This document shows, piece after piece, positions 1 through 8,913 of a stretch of DNA of 64,000 nucleotides. The notes beneath the pieces were generated by a model. The model did no database searches and was not told where the DNA came from. It saw only the letters and a list, made by a program, of their open reading frames with translations. The DNA is taken from assembly GCA_949825045.1 (NCBI GenBank), contig OX463829.1, positions 16,462,715-16,526,714 of the forward strand, given 5' to 3'. Both the position numbers and the translations under genes were made by a program. Positions within the stretch are counted from its first letter, which is position 1. The number at the start of each line of letters is the position of its first letter. The DNA is from Argyresthia goedartella. Its lineage: Eukaryota > Arthropoda > Insecta > Lepidoptera > Argyresthiidae.

Positions 1-2479
1 GCAAGTCGACGAAATGCTAGCGTTAGATGTAGTTGAACCTTGCGAGAGCGCTTGGTCGTCCCCTGTCCTCATTGTCTATAAAAAGAATGGACAACCTCGC
101 TTTTGCCTCGACAGCCGTAAACTGAATTCGGTCACAAAAAAGGACGCATATAACCTACCCTATATAACTGAAATATTAGACAACCTACGCGATGCAAAAT
201 TCTTATCTAGCGTAGATTTGTCGAAAGCGTTCTGGCAAATTCCAATAGCTCCAGAAGATCAAGACAAAACTGCATTCTATGTTCCAGGCAGAGGAACTCT
301 CCGTTTTAAGACCACTGCTTTCGGTCTCACCAATGCCCCTGCCACTCAACAAAGGCTTGTCGATCTTCTGTTCGGGAATTTTGATCTAAAGGCGTTCGCA
401 TATTTAGATGATATTATTATCATCAGCAGCAGCTTTGAGGAACACGTGTCCTTACTACTAGGCGTGCTGCATAAATTAAAACAAGCGAACTTATCCATCA
501 ACCTTGAAAAATGCAAGTTCTTCAGAAATGAGTTGAAGTACTTGGGTTATGTTGTGGATGCGCATGGCCTTCGCACTGATCCTGAAAAAGTCGAGGCTAT
601 CCTTAATTTCCCAACACCCACAAAAAAAAAAGATCTTAAAAGCTTCCTTGGAACAGCCACGTGGTACCGCCGTTTCGTCCCCAACTTTAGCACTATTGCC
701 GGACCACTCAACCAGCTGACTTCAAGTAAGAAGAACGCACCCAAGTTTCAGTGGACAACTGAAGCTGATGATGCTTTTAATAAGCTAAAAGAGTGTCTTG
801 TATCAGCCCCGGTTCTCTCTTGTCCCAATTACGATTTACCGTTCGAAGTACACACTGATGCGAGCAATTTTGGGATTGGTGCCATGCTCACACAAACGAT
901 TGATGGTAAAGAACATCCGATTGCATACATGAGTAGGGCGTTGTCGGGATCTGAGAAGAACTACAGTATAACCGAGAGGGAGACGCTAGCAGTTTTAACC
1001 GCTCTAGAACACTGGCGGTGTTACTTGGAAAACGGAAAAACCTTTACCGTTTACACCGACCACTCCGCGCTCAAATGGTTCTTGTCACTGGACAACCCTA
1101 CCGGAAGACTAGCACGCTGGTGTGTGAGGTTGTCTGCCTTTAATTTCGAACTTAAACATCGTCGTGGGGTCGATAATGTCATTCCAGATGCACTATCTCG
1201 TGCTTTCCCATGTGCTTCTATCAGTACGGTCAACTCTAATTTGACTACTACTGACACATGGTACAAAAACATTTATAACGGTTGTTTAGAAAAGCCGAAC
1301 CTCTTTCCTAACTACTTGATCGAAGGTGGTGCTCTCTATCGCCACTCCAAAAATAAGTGCGAAATGATTTCGGAGTTTTCCTGGAAGGAAGTGGTGCCGA
1401 AAGAATTGCGTGACAGCGTCATAGAGGAGAATCATGCTGACCCTACTGCTGCTCACTTGGGTATTTTCAAGACCTATCGACGCTTACTTCTTCGATACTA
1501 CTGGCCGGGCATGCACCAAGACGTCGTACGTTTTGTTGGTTCTTGTTCAAAATGTCTCACTTACAAACCACAAAACCATCCGACGCTGGGTACGATGGGT
1601 CGACCTAAACAATGCTCACGGCCGTTTCAAATGATATCCATTGATTTCATAGGTCCACTTCCGGTCAGTCGAAAGCAGAATAGTTATATTTTGGTCGTAA
1701 CATGTTGCTTCTCAAAATATTGCCTTATTTTCCCCATGCGACGCGCTACTTCGGAAGCTGTCGTCAAGGCTCTGGAGGACTCTGTGTTTCTGGTCCACGG
1801 AATCCCACAGACAATATTCCTTGACAATGGTACCCAGTTTATTAGCTCGGTAACAAATACCCTCTTTAAGAAATACAAGATACCTAACGTATTCTTCTCT
1901 CCGAGATATACTCCGCAAGTAAACACTGTCGAGCGCTATAACAAAACAATAGTTACATGTATTTCCACCTACGTGGACAATGACCACAGAACCTGGGACA
2001 CTAATATTCCCAAAATACAGTATGCCATTAACAACTCCGTCAATGAAGCAACTGGCTACACTCCATCGTTCCTCGTGTACGGACGAGAAACGGTTACTTG
2101 TGGTTCTCATTATACAGATAACGATCTGGGTGAGGAACTACTATTTCTGCCACGCGACATTTACGCTGAAAATCTGGGTCACCTGTCAAAATATTTTGAT
2201 AAGGTACAGGCATCTCTTTGGCACGCACATAAAAAAAATACGGCGCACTATAATCTTAGGCGGAAAGAGGCAGAATTCAGCGTAGGCGACATTGTCCTAA
2301 AACGTGCTTATGTCTTGAGTGATAAAGACAAGTACTTTAGTAAAAAGTTAGCGCCCAAATATACCAAATGTCGCGTCTCCGCTAAGAAATCACCCTTGGT
2401 ATACATTTTAGAGGATATGACGGGAAAGGACTTAGGCACCTGGCATGTTAAGGATCTAAAACTAGTTAAGAATATTTAG
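1..2479 (+). CDS. pol: Ty3/gypsy pol polyprotein, 3' part only (RT, RNase H, integrase)
   Basis: This is the C-terminal part of a Ty3/gypsy Pol, already open at the window edge (reading frame from base 2). It holds the reverse transcriptase with the YLDD active site, RNase H (DAS and DHSAL motifs, about residues 280-395 of the visible part), an HHCC zinc finger and a DDE integrase (DFIG, DNGTQF, VERYNK). The protein is identical to the same part of the next copy, and I found only three silent C/T differences in about 2.47 kb. It stops 56 bases before an LTR, leaving no room for env. Its own protease, gag and 5' LTR must lie outside the window. Reverse transcription and integration are family knowledge; the tandem relation to the next element is seen directly. 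Confidence 0.95.
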   Translation, partial: QVDEMLALDVVEPCESAWSSPVLIVYKKNGQPRFCLDSRKLNSVTKKDAYNLPYITEILDNLRDAKFLSSVDLSKAFWQIPIAPEDQDKTAFYVPGRGTLRFKTTAFGLTNAPATQQRLVDLLFGNFDLKAFAYLDDIIIISSSFEEHVSLLLGVLHKLKQANLSINLEKCKFFRNELKYLGYVVDAHGLRTDPEKVEAILNFPTPTKKKDLKSFLGTATWYRRFVPNFSTIAGPLNQLTSSKKNAPKFQWTTEADDAFNKLKECLVSAPVLSCPNYDLPFEVHTDASNFGIGAMLTQTIDGKEHPIAYMSRALSGSEKNYSITERETLAVLTALEHWRCYLENGKTFTVYTDHSALKWFLSLDNPTGRLARWCVRLSAFNFELKHRRGVDNVIPDALSRAFPCASISTVNSNLTTTDTWYKNIYNGCLEKPNLFPNYLIEGGALYRHSKNKCEMISEFSWKEVVPKELRDSVIEENHADPTAAHLGIFKTYRRLLLRYYWPGMHQDVVRFVGSCSKCLTYKPQNHPTLGTMGRPKQCSRPFQMISIDFIGPLPVSRKQNSYILVVTCCFSKYCLIFPMRRATSEAVVKALEDSVFLVHGIPQTIFLDNGTQFISSVTNTLFKKYKIPNVFFSPRYTPQVNTVERYNKTIVTCISTYVDNDHRTWDTNIPKIQYAINNSVNEATGYTPSFLVYGRETVTCGSHYTDNDLGEELLFLPRDIYAENLGHLSKYFDKVQASLWHAHKKNTAHYNLRRKEAEFSVGDIVLKRAYVLSDKDKYFSKKLAPKYTKCRVSAKKSPLVYILEDMTGKDLGTWHVKDLKLVKNI

Positions 2480-2521
2480 AATTAGGTTTTGGATTTTCAT
2501 TACGTATGAAAACCCTTTACT

Positions 2522-2532
2522 GGGCGAGGGGG
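2522..2532 (+). other. Polypurine tract, first gypsy copy
   Basis: An almost pure purine run (GGGCGAGGGGG) lies just before the LTR start TGTAACG. In LTR retrotransposons this tract primes plus-strand DNA. The same tract occurs at 8900-8910 before the second LTR. Confidence 0.7.
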
Positions 2533-2535
2533 TAT

Positions 2536-3882
2536 TGTAACGTTGTAAGTTACCGTTGTCTTCACTCTATCATTAACTGGTCTTATTTTAAATTTAAGTA
2601 GTAATTCTCTTAATAAAACTACCAAATGAGGCTAGTAATCACAGTATTGATTTTCACGCGCTGTACTGGCAGCATTCCACTGTTGACGACTCGCTCGCTC
2701 TGCTATGATTGGCCCGTTTTGAACTAACTAGCCGTGACCGCAACTTGACTTTGCGGCGCCGGCGTCATTCCGAAAACTCACTCAGCACTGTGCGCACGTC
2801 CGTCCTACTGGCGCTCTGTAACGGTCCCTTTTTACCGTACGCCGACGAACGACTCTAAGCAGTGGTTGCTTACGTTTAATCATAACGTACTACTGGTGGT
2901 TACGTTTTAGTTTTGTCTGTGCTTCATATTAACCCCGATTGAGGTGAGTGGTGAAAGATACTGTTTTAAAATCATCTTACCGTTAGGTACTTTCGGGCTT
3001 ACTCATTTGTGTCCAGAATCATCTCATTTCATTTATTGCTTGTTGCGTTTTATTCCTTTTAGACTCGCTAATTATTATTTCGCGATATTCACATCGCATT
3101 GTAACGCAAATTGCTACCCGCTTTTAGACACGCGTTAGTGTGTCTTGGCTTCTTATAGAATGTCTGGAAAATATGTTCAGCTTACTAAATTATACTAGCT
3201 ACCTTTTTGTGTGGAAATTGTTGATTGTTACCGGCAGATTTCATATTTGGGCATTTCATAAAATGTCCGGATTGTTTGCATAATGTCCCAAGTGAGGTCT
3301 GCCGATAAACAAATAAATATCCTTTTTTCATATATAGAAATAATTAATGTTACCGGCAGATTGCACATTTGGACATTTTGTAGAATGTCCGATTATTTGT
3401 AAAATGTCCCAAGTGGGGTCTGCCGATAACAAATATGAATGCTTGTTTGTTTTTATTCCTAGCACTGTATTTTACTTTGTATATGTAACTCCGTTCTGAT
3501 TGTTACCACCACGACAACACTATTCTTTTCTTGGCGGGTGGAGCATTCGGACGGAGTGCAGTAACAGATGTTAAAGGAGGAACGGTTTCGAATTCCAGTT
3601 CGGGGTTCCTGGCACCTCTTCGGGATCACCGCTTTTCTTGCTACCCTACGGTTTCCCGGTTCCTGACACCGCTTCGGGCTTACCTGCTTCCCTGCTCCGG
3701 CTGCATTCGGACCGTTACTTCTCCGACGTCAGCGGCACTCCGACTACGGCAAAACCCGCAGGGAAGATTCGTTGCTGCGTAACCAGGGTCAGACTACATT
3801 TGGAGAACCCACGTTAAATAAAATTTCTTGTTGGCTACCTATTTGGAATCTTTTTTATTCCTCTCCAAGTAGGGACGTCACA
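2536..3882 (+). repeat. Ty3/gypsy LTR shared between two tandem copies (LTR1)
   Basis: This 1347-bp LTR starts TGTAACG and ends GTCACA. It is both the 3' LTR of the partial upstream copy and the 5' LTR of the complete downstream copy. It aligns end to end with 8914-10259. I counted 23 substitutions and one single-base indel; 17 of the substitutions lie between 2590 and 2898, and 16 of those are A/G. An AATAAA polyadenylation signal lies near the 3' end, at about 3816. No start-site motif could be placed confidently. The 83-codon open stretch inside it (3531-3782) is not protein-like. Confidence 0.93.
3227..3436 (+). repeat. Two imperfect tandem modules inside the LTR, each ending in inverted heptamers
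   Basis: Two modules of about 88 bp start at 3227 and 3349, about 120 bp apart. Each opens with GTTACCGGCAGA and closes with TCTGCCGATAA, so CGGCAGA and TCTGCCG bracket each module as an inverted pair. Internal ATGTCC and GGACAT words add further pairing. The arrangement recurs in the second LTR at 9605-9813. It could be an RNA structure or a protein-binding array in the LTR; its function is unknown. Confidence 0.7.
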
Positions 3883-4401
3883 CAGTGGCGCCCATAACGT
3901 GGTTAGTCTGGCCTTGCTTACGCTGTAAGTAGTTAGTTGTTTGTGTGTGCGTGTTTTTGTAAACGTTTACCTGTGTTGTAATTTTGGTTTTGCTTAGCAA
4001 CTTCTGTGTTCGTGGTTATTATTCAAACTTTTAAATTGTAGTGTTTTTTTCAAATTCCTACGTTGGTTTTAATTTCTCGTTCTCTTATAAAAAAAATTAA
4101 CCACCTACCCACTAGTTGCAATATTTTTATTTGCAGTTTTAACATATATATTTTTTTCTACATCGTCATTCACTTCATTCATACCGTCAAAACCTAACGT
4201 ACATAAATCATTTTGTAACAGAACGGAGACTAATTAGTAGCGTCATTTTCAATTCCTTGATTTCTCTTCCTGTGCTGTCCCGGGAAATCAAAAAAGAATA
4301 CGGCAGTTGCATTTCCTCCTGTGCATGTCGTAAGAGGCGACTAAAGGAATCAGTACACTTTCACTACTCATCTCTTTGGTATTTATTATTTGAGCTGCAT
4401 C
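3883..4401 (+). other. Untranslated leader of the gypsy element
   Basis: About 520 bases lie between the 5' LTR and gag. They are AT-rich with long T runs and hold no open frame of note. Packaging and dimerisation signals would be expected here by analogy, but I cannot point to one. Confidence 0.75.
3886..3902 (+). other. Primer binding site, tRNA-Lys-like
   Basis: TGGCGCCCATAACGTGG begins three bases after the LTR end. It resembles the tRNA-Lys-type primer sites used by gypsy elements, with an apparent extra base in the middle. The tRNA assignment is from memory of the family and was not checked. Confidence 0.6.
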
Positions 4402-5670
4402 ATGTCTTTTCAAATTAAGTTTCTCTCTCTAAACAAAGCAGAACTGGAGTACGAAGTTGCCATCAGAGGTGAAAACCCAGGCACTACCGTAGAAATTTTA
4501 CGTAAACAAATAACTAAACTTGTGACAGAATACCCGTCAGAGGACGTTCTGTTATCTCACCTTGAACCTAAGGACGACTTACTTGCAGTCGTCAAAATCT
4601 TGGACAAAGTGCAATCTACTCTTGACGGACCTGCACCAGATAGATCCTCTCTTCTTAGGACACAAAATCTGATGCACCATGTCTATCACAGATTAAGTCG
4701 GGTACCTACGGATGAAAAGTTCGAAACGGGCCATGATCAACTGTCGGAGATTTACCGAAAATATTATTCGAAGATCCTAGCTCTCTTATCACAAGCAAAG
4801 GATCCCCTTTCAATATCTTCCTCGTCTAATACTGCGTGTAGGGAATCAACGCCATCTGTTAGTGGCGCGAGCGTGATTTCTGTAACTTGCGAGCGTGGCA
4901 ATACTTCCGAACTTAGTAAATTGAAGTACGACGGGAAATCATGTGTTCGGGCTTTTATCGAAAGGGTTTCGGAACTGTGTCAGGCCAGAAATATTTCGGA
5001 CTCCAAACTTCTGTCCTATGCAACGGAAATTTTCACCGATCAAGCATTGCACTGGTTCCGAAGTATAAGAGATAGCGTTAACAACTGGTCGGATCTCAAA
5101 TCTCTGTTGTTAGAGGATTTCAGCCAAACTGACTATGATTATCGTCTACTTTCTGAAATTAGGGCTCGCACTCAGGGCGAATCAGAAACGATAACCATTT
5201 ATCTTTCCATAATGGCAGGAATGTTTTCGCGCTTATCGAAACAATTATCCGAAGAGGACAAATTAGAGATACTATTGCACAATATCCGGCCATGTTATGC
5301 GAGTACGTTGGCCTCGGCAACTCAGATTGTGGATATTGGGGTATTGAGAACGTTGTGCAAAAATTACGAAAATATACAAACCCGTATGTCACACTTTCGC
5401 GAGCCACCAACGATTACCACACACACACTAGCACCCGAATTTGCTTACAAGCCATGTAAGACGAAATCTGACAACCATGTCTCTGCGATCGCTCCTGCAA
5501 CAACTGTAAAGTCAAATAACTTTTGTCTAAGATGCCGCTCTAACACTCACAATCTTCGTCAGTGTAAGGTTAGTCGTGACGTCATCGTCTGTTTTGGGTG
5601 CGGTAATAAAGGTGTAAAGAAACCTGAATGCCCTAAATGTACTCCTACCGTTCAAAAAAAAACTAATTAG
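4402..5670 (+). CDS. gag: Ty3/gypsy Gag (capsid-nucleocapsid polyprotein)
   Basis: This 422-residue Gag forms the virus-like particle and binds the element RNA. I chose the ATG at 4402; the frame is open four codons further up, but without an ATG. The middle (about residues 170-330) looks like a retrotransposon capsid: it has a YDG-containing entry followed by a W-rich helical stretch and RLSEEDKLEILLHNIRP-like text. The C-terminus carries a canonical CX2CX4HX4C zinc knuckle followed by a second knuckle in which the histidine position is valine (CFGCGNKGVKKPEC). The gene ends in an A-rich tract and TAG. The pol frame lies +1 (or -2) relative to gag and overlaps its end, so Pol is probably made by frameshifting. 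Confidence 0.93.
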   Translation: MSFQIKFLSLNKAELEYEVAIRGENPGTTVEILRKQITKLVTEYPSEDVLLSHLEPKDDLLAVVKILDKVQSTLDGPAPDRSSLLRTQNLMHHVYHRLSRVPTDEKFETGHDQLSEIYRKYYSKILALLSQAKDPLSISSSSNTACRESTPSVSGASVISVTCERGNTSELSKLKYDGKSCVRAFIERVSELCQARNISDSKLLSYATEIFTDQALHWFRSIRDSVNNWSDLKSLLLEDFSQTDYDYRLLSEIRARTQGESETITIYLSIMAGMFSRLSKQLSEEDKLEILLHNIRPCYASTLASATQIVDIGVLRTLCKNYENIQTRMSHFREPPTITTHTLAPEFAYKPCKTKSDNHVSAIAPATTVKSNNFCLRCRSNTHNLRQCKVSRDVIVCFGCGNKGVKKPECPKCTPTVQKKTN

Positions 5671-8600
5671 CCAGAATTGGGACGGTTCTAAGGGTCATTT
5701 CGATAGAGTAGATTTTGAAAAATGGCTACAAACCCTTAGAAACTTCTTCTCTAGTTTCAGAGTCGCCTCAATTCTGGATAGTAAACCAACAAAGGACAGT
5801 AGACCCTATATTTCCGTTAGAATCGGGGACATCCCTGCTTCTGGTCTACTCGATTCTGGATCTGCTGTCACTATTCTCGGCAATGATTCTCATAAATTAT
5901 TGTCGGACCATGGTCTAAAAGTATTTACCGATGATTGTATCTCCGTGACTGCTGCTGGAGGCCAGTCCCTTCAAAGTATTGGCTACATCAATCTTCCCAT
6001 TCACTTTGAAGAACAATTCCACATTATTAAGGGTTACGTGTTACCAAATGTGGACAGCCCACTTATCCTAGGCATTGACTTTTGGCGGATTTTCAATATT
6101 TGTCCCAAATACTTAGGTAGCATCACCTTGTCCAACTCTTCTTTGGCAGAAATAAGTATCGACAAAAATGAGACTTTTATACAGTCTTACGATAATCTCT
6201 CTGATTCACAAAAGTCCACAGCCGATTCAATTGTCAGTCAATTCCAGGAAATCTCCATTGACAGTATGGGCCTTGGTAGAACTAGTCTTATAACTCACCA
6301 TATCGATACTGGTGACTCTCAACCTATAAGACAACGTTACTATCGAATGTCACCTGAGAAGCAGCGAATTTTGGTAGAGCAAGTCGACGAAATGCTAGCG
6401 TTAGATGTAGTTGAACCTTGCGAGAGCGCTTGGTCGTCCCCTGTCCTCATTGTCTATAAAAAGAATGGACAACCTCGCTTTTGCCTCGACAGCCGTAAAC
6501 TGAATTCGGTCACAAAAAAGGACGCATATAACCTACCCTATATAACTGAAATATTAGACAACCTACGCGATGCAAAATTCCTATCTAGCGTAGATTTGTC
6601 GAAAGCGTTCTGGCAAATTCCAATAGCTCCAGAAGATCAAGACAAAACTGCATTCTATGTTCCAGGCAGAGGAACTCTCCGTTTTAAGACCACTGCTTTC
6701 GGTCTCACCAATGCCCCTGCCACTCAACAAAGGCTTGTCGATCTTCTGTTCGGGAATTTCGATCTAAAGGCGTTCGCATATTTAGATGATATTATTATCA
6801 TCAGCAGCAGCTTTGAGGAACACGTGTCCTTACTACTAGGCGTGCTGCATAAATTAAAACAAGCGAACTTATCCATCAACCTTGAAAAATGCAAGTTCTT
6901 CAGAAATGAGTTGAAGTACTTGGGTTATGTTGTGGATGCGCATGGCCTTCGCACTGATCCTGAAAAAGTCGAGGCTATCCTTAATTTCCCAACACCCACA
7001 AAAAAAAAAGATCTTAAAAGCTTCCTTGGAACAGCCACGTGGTACCGCCGTTTCGTCCCCAACTTTAGCACTATTGCCGGACCACTCAACCAGCTGACTT
7101 CAAGTAAGAAGAACGCACCCAAGTTTCAGTGGACAACTGAAGCTGATGATGCTTTTAATAAGCTAAAAGAGTGTCTTGTATCAGCCCCGGTTCTCTCTTG
7201 TCCCAATTACGATTTACCGTTCGAAGTACACACTGATGCGAGCAATTTTGGGATTGGTGCCATGCTCACACAAACGATTGATGGTAAAGAACATCCGATT
7301 GCATACATGAGTAGGGCGTTGTCGGGATCTGAGAAGAACTACAGTATAACCGAGAGGGAGACGCTAGCAGTTTTAACCGCTCTAGAACACTGGCGGTGTT
7401 ACTTGGAAAACGGAAAAACCTTTACCGTTTACACCGACCACTCCGCGCTCAAATGGTTCTTGTCACTGGACAACCCTACCGGAAGACTAGCACGCTGGTG
7501 TGTGAGGTTGTCTGCCTTTAATTTCGAACTTAAACATCGTCGTGGGGTCGATAATGTCATTCCAGATGCACTATCTCGTGCTTTCCCATGTGCTTCTATC
7601 AGTACGGTCAACTCTAATTTGACTACTACTGACACATGGTACAAAAACATTTATAACGGTTGTTTAGAAAAGCCGAACCTCTTTCCTAACTACTTGATCG
7701 AAGGTGGTGCTCTCTATCGCCACTCCAAAAATAAGTGCGAAATGATTTCGGAGTTTTCCTGGAAGGAAGTGGTGCCGAAAGAATTGCGTGACAGCGTCAT
7801 AGAGGAGAATCATGCTGACCCTACTGCTGCTCACTTGGGTATTTTCAAGACCTATCGACGCTTACTTCTTCGATACTACTGGCCGGGCATGCACCAAGAC
7901 GTCGTACGTTTTGTTGGTTCTTGTTCAAAATGTCTCACTTACAAACCACAAAACCATCCGACGCTGGGTACGATGGGTCGACCTAAACAATGCTCACGGC
8001 CGTTTCAAATGATATCCATTGATTTCATAGGTCCACTTCCGGTCAGTCGAAAGCAGAATAGTTATATTTTGGTCGTAACATGTTGCTTCTCAAAATATTG
8101 CCTTATTTTTCCCATGCGACGCGCTACTTCGGAAGCTGTCGTCAAGGCTCTGGAGGACTCTGTGTTTCTGGTCCACGGAATCCCACAGACAATATTCCTT
8201 GACAATGGTACCCAGTTTATTAGCTCGGTAACAAATACCCTCTTTAAGAAATACAAGATACCTAACGTATTCTTCTCTCCGAGATATACTCCGCAAGTAA
8301 ACACTGTCGAGCGCTATAACAAAACAATAGTTACATGTATTTCCACCTACGTGGACAATGACCACAGAACCTGGGACACTAATATTCCCAAAATACAGTA
8401 TGCCATTAACAACTCCGTCAATGAAGCAACTGGCTACACTCCATCGTTCCTCGTGTACGGACGAGAAACGGTTACTTGTGGTTCTCATTATACAGATAAC
8501 GATCTGGGTGAGGAACTACTATTTCTGCCACGCGACATTTACGCTGAAAATCTGGGTCACCTGTCAAAATATTTTGATAAGGTACAGGCATCTCTTTGGC

Positions 8601-8857
8601 ACGCACATAAAAAAAATACGGCGCACTATAATCTTAGGCGGAAAGAGGCAGAATTCAGCGTAGGCGACATTGTCCTAAAACGTGCTTATGTCTTGAGTGA
8701 TAAAGACAAGTACTTTAGTAAAAAGTTAGCGCCCAAATATACCAAATGTCGCGTCTCCGCTAAGAAATCACCCTTGGTATACATTTTAGAGGATATGACG
8801 GGAAAGGACTTAGGCACCTGGCATGTTAAGGATCTAAAACTAGTTAAGAATATTTAG
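5654..8857 (+). CDS. pol: Ty3/gypsy Pol polyprotein (protease, RT, RNase H, integrase), intact
   Basis: This is an intact Pol of about 1067 codons, counted from the A-tract at the end of gag where frameshifting is likely; no ATG start is needed or obvious. In order it contains an aspartic protease with LLDSGSAVT (Asp codon at 5852), reverse transcriptase with YLDD at 6779-6790, and RNase H with Asp at 7235 and a later DHSAL. The integrase has an HHCC finger and catalytic Asp at 8021, Asp at 8201 and Glu at 8309, giving the classical D-D35-E spacing between the last two. The stop lies 56 bases from the 3' LTR, so there is no env, and the element is a retrotransposon rather than an errantivirus. 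The internal region looks competent and recently copied. Confidence 0.95.
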   Translation, partial: KKKLISQNWDGSKGHFDRVDFEKWLQTLRNFFSSFRVASILDSKPTKDSRPYISVRIGDIPASGLLDSGSAVTILGNDSHKLLSDHGLKVFTDDCISVTAAGGQSLQSIGYINLPIHFEEQFHIIKGYVLPNVDSPLILGIDFWRIFNICPKYLGSITLSNSSLAEISIDKNETFIQSYDNLSDSQKSTADSIVSQFQEISIDSMGLGRTSLITHHIDTGDSQPIRQRYYRMSPEKQRILVEQVDEMLALDVVEPCESAWSSPVLIVYKKNGQPRFCLDSRKLNSVTKKDAYNLPYITEILDNLRDAKFLSSVDLSKAFWQIPIAPEDQDKTAFYVPGRGTLRFKTTAFGLTNAPATQQRLVDLLFGNFDLKAFAYLDDIIIISSSFEEHVSLLLGVLHKLKQANLSINLEKCKFFRNELKYLGYVVDAHGLRTDPEKVEAILNFPTPTKKKDLKSFLGTATWYRRFVPNFSTIAGPLNQLTSSKKNAPKFQWTTEADDAFNKLKECLVSAPVLSCPNYDLPFEVHTDASNFGIGAMLTQTIDGKEHPIAYMSRALSGSEKNYSITERETLAVLTALEHWRCYLENGKTFTVYTDHSALKWFLSLDNPTGRLARWCVRLSAFNFELKHRRGVDNVIPDALSRAFPCASISTVNSNLTTTDTWYKNIYNGCLEKPNLFPNYLIEGGALYRHSKNKCEMISEFSWKEVVPKELRDSVIEENHADPTAAHLGIFKTYRRLLLRYYWPGMHQDVVRFVGSCSKCLTYKPQNHPTLGTMGRPKQCSRPFQMISIDFIGPLPVSRKQNSYILVVTCCFSKYCLIFPMRRATSEAVVKALEDSVFLVHGIPQTIFLDNGTQFISSVTNTLFKKYKIPNVFFSPRYTPQVNTVERYNKTIVTCISTYVDNDHRTWDTNIPKIQYAINNSVNEATGYTPSFLVYGRETVTCGSHYTDNDLGEELLFLPRDIYAENLGHLSKYFDKVQASLWHAHKKNTAHYNLRRKEAEFSVGDIVLKRAYVLSDKDKYFSKKLAPKYTKCRVSAKKSPLVYILEDMTGKDLGTWHVKDLKLVKNI

Positions 8858-8899
8858 AATTAGGTTTTGGATTTTCATTACGTATGAAAACCCTTTACT

Positions 8900-8910
8900 G
8901 GGCGAGGGGG
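8900..8910 (+). other. Polypurine tract, second gypsy copy
   Basis: This is the same GGGCGAGGGGG purine run as at 2522-2532, immediately upstream of the second LTR. Confidence 0.7.
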
Positions 8911-8913
8911 TAT

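Noticed and set aside
547..2285. Small open frames on both strands inside the gypsy pol (also at 6925-8663)
   Set aside because: They are shadow frames of the pol coding sequence with no independent motifs.
3531..3782. 83-codon frame in the gypsy LTR, present in both LTRs (also 9909-10160)
   Set aside because: Both copies come from LTR duplication, composition is low in protein character, and no start context or motif supports translation.
8858..8913. An env gene in the complete gypsy element
   Set aside because: Only 56 bases separate the pol stop from the LTR.
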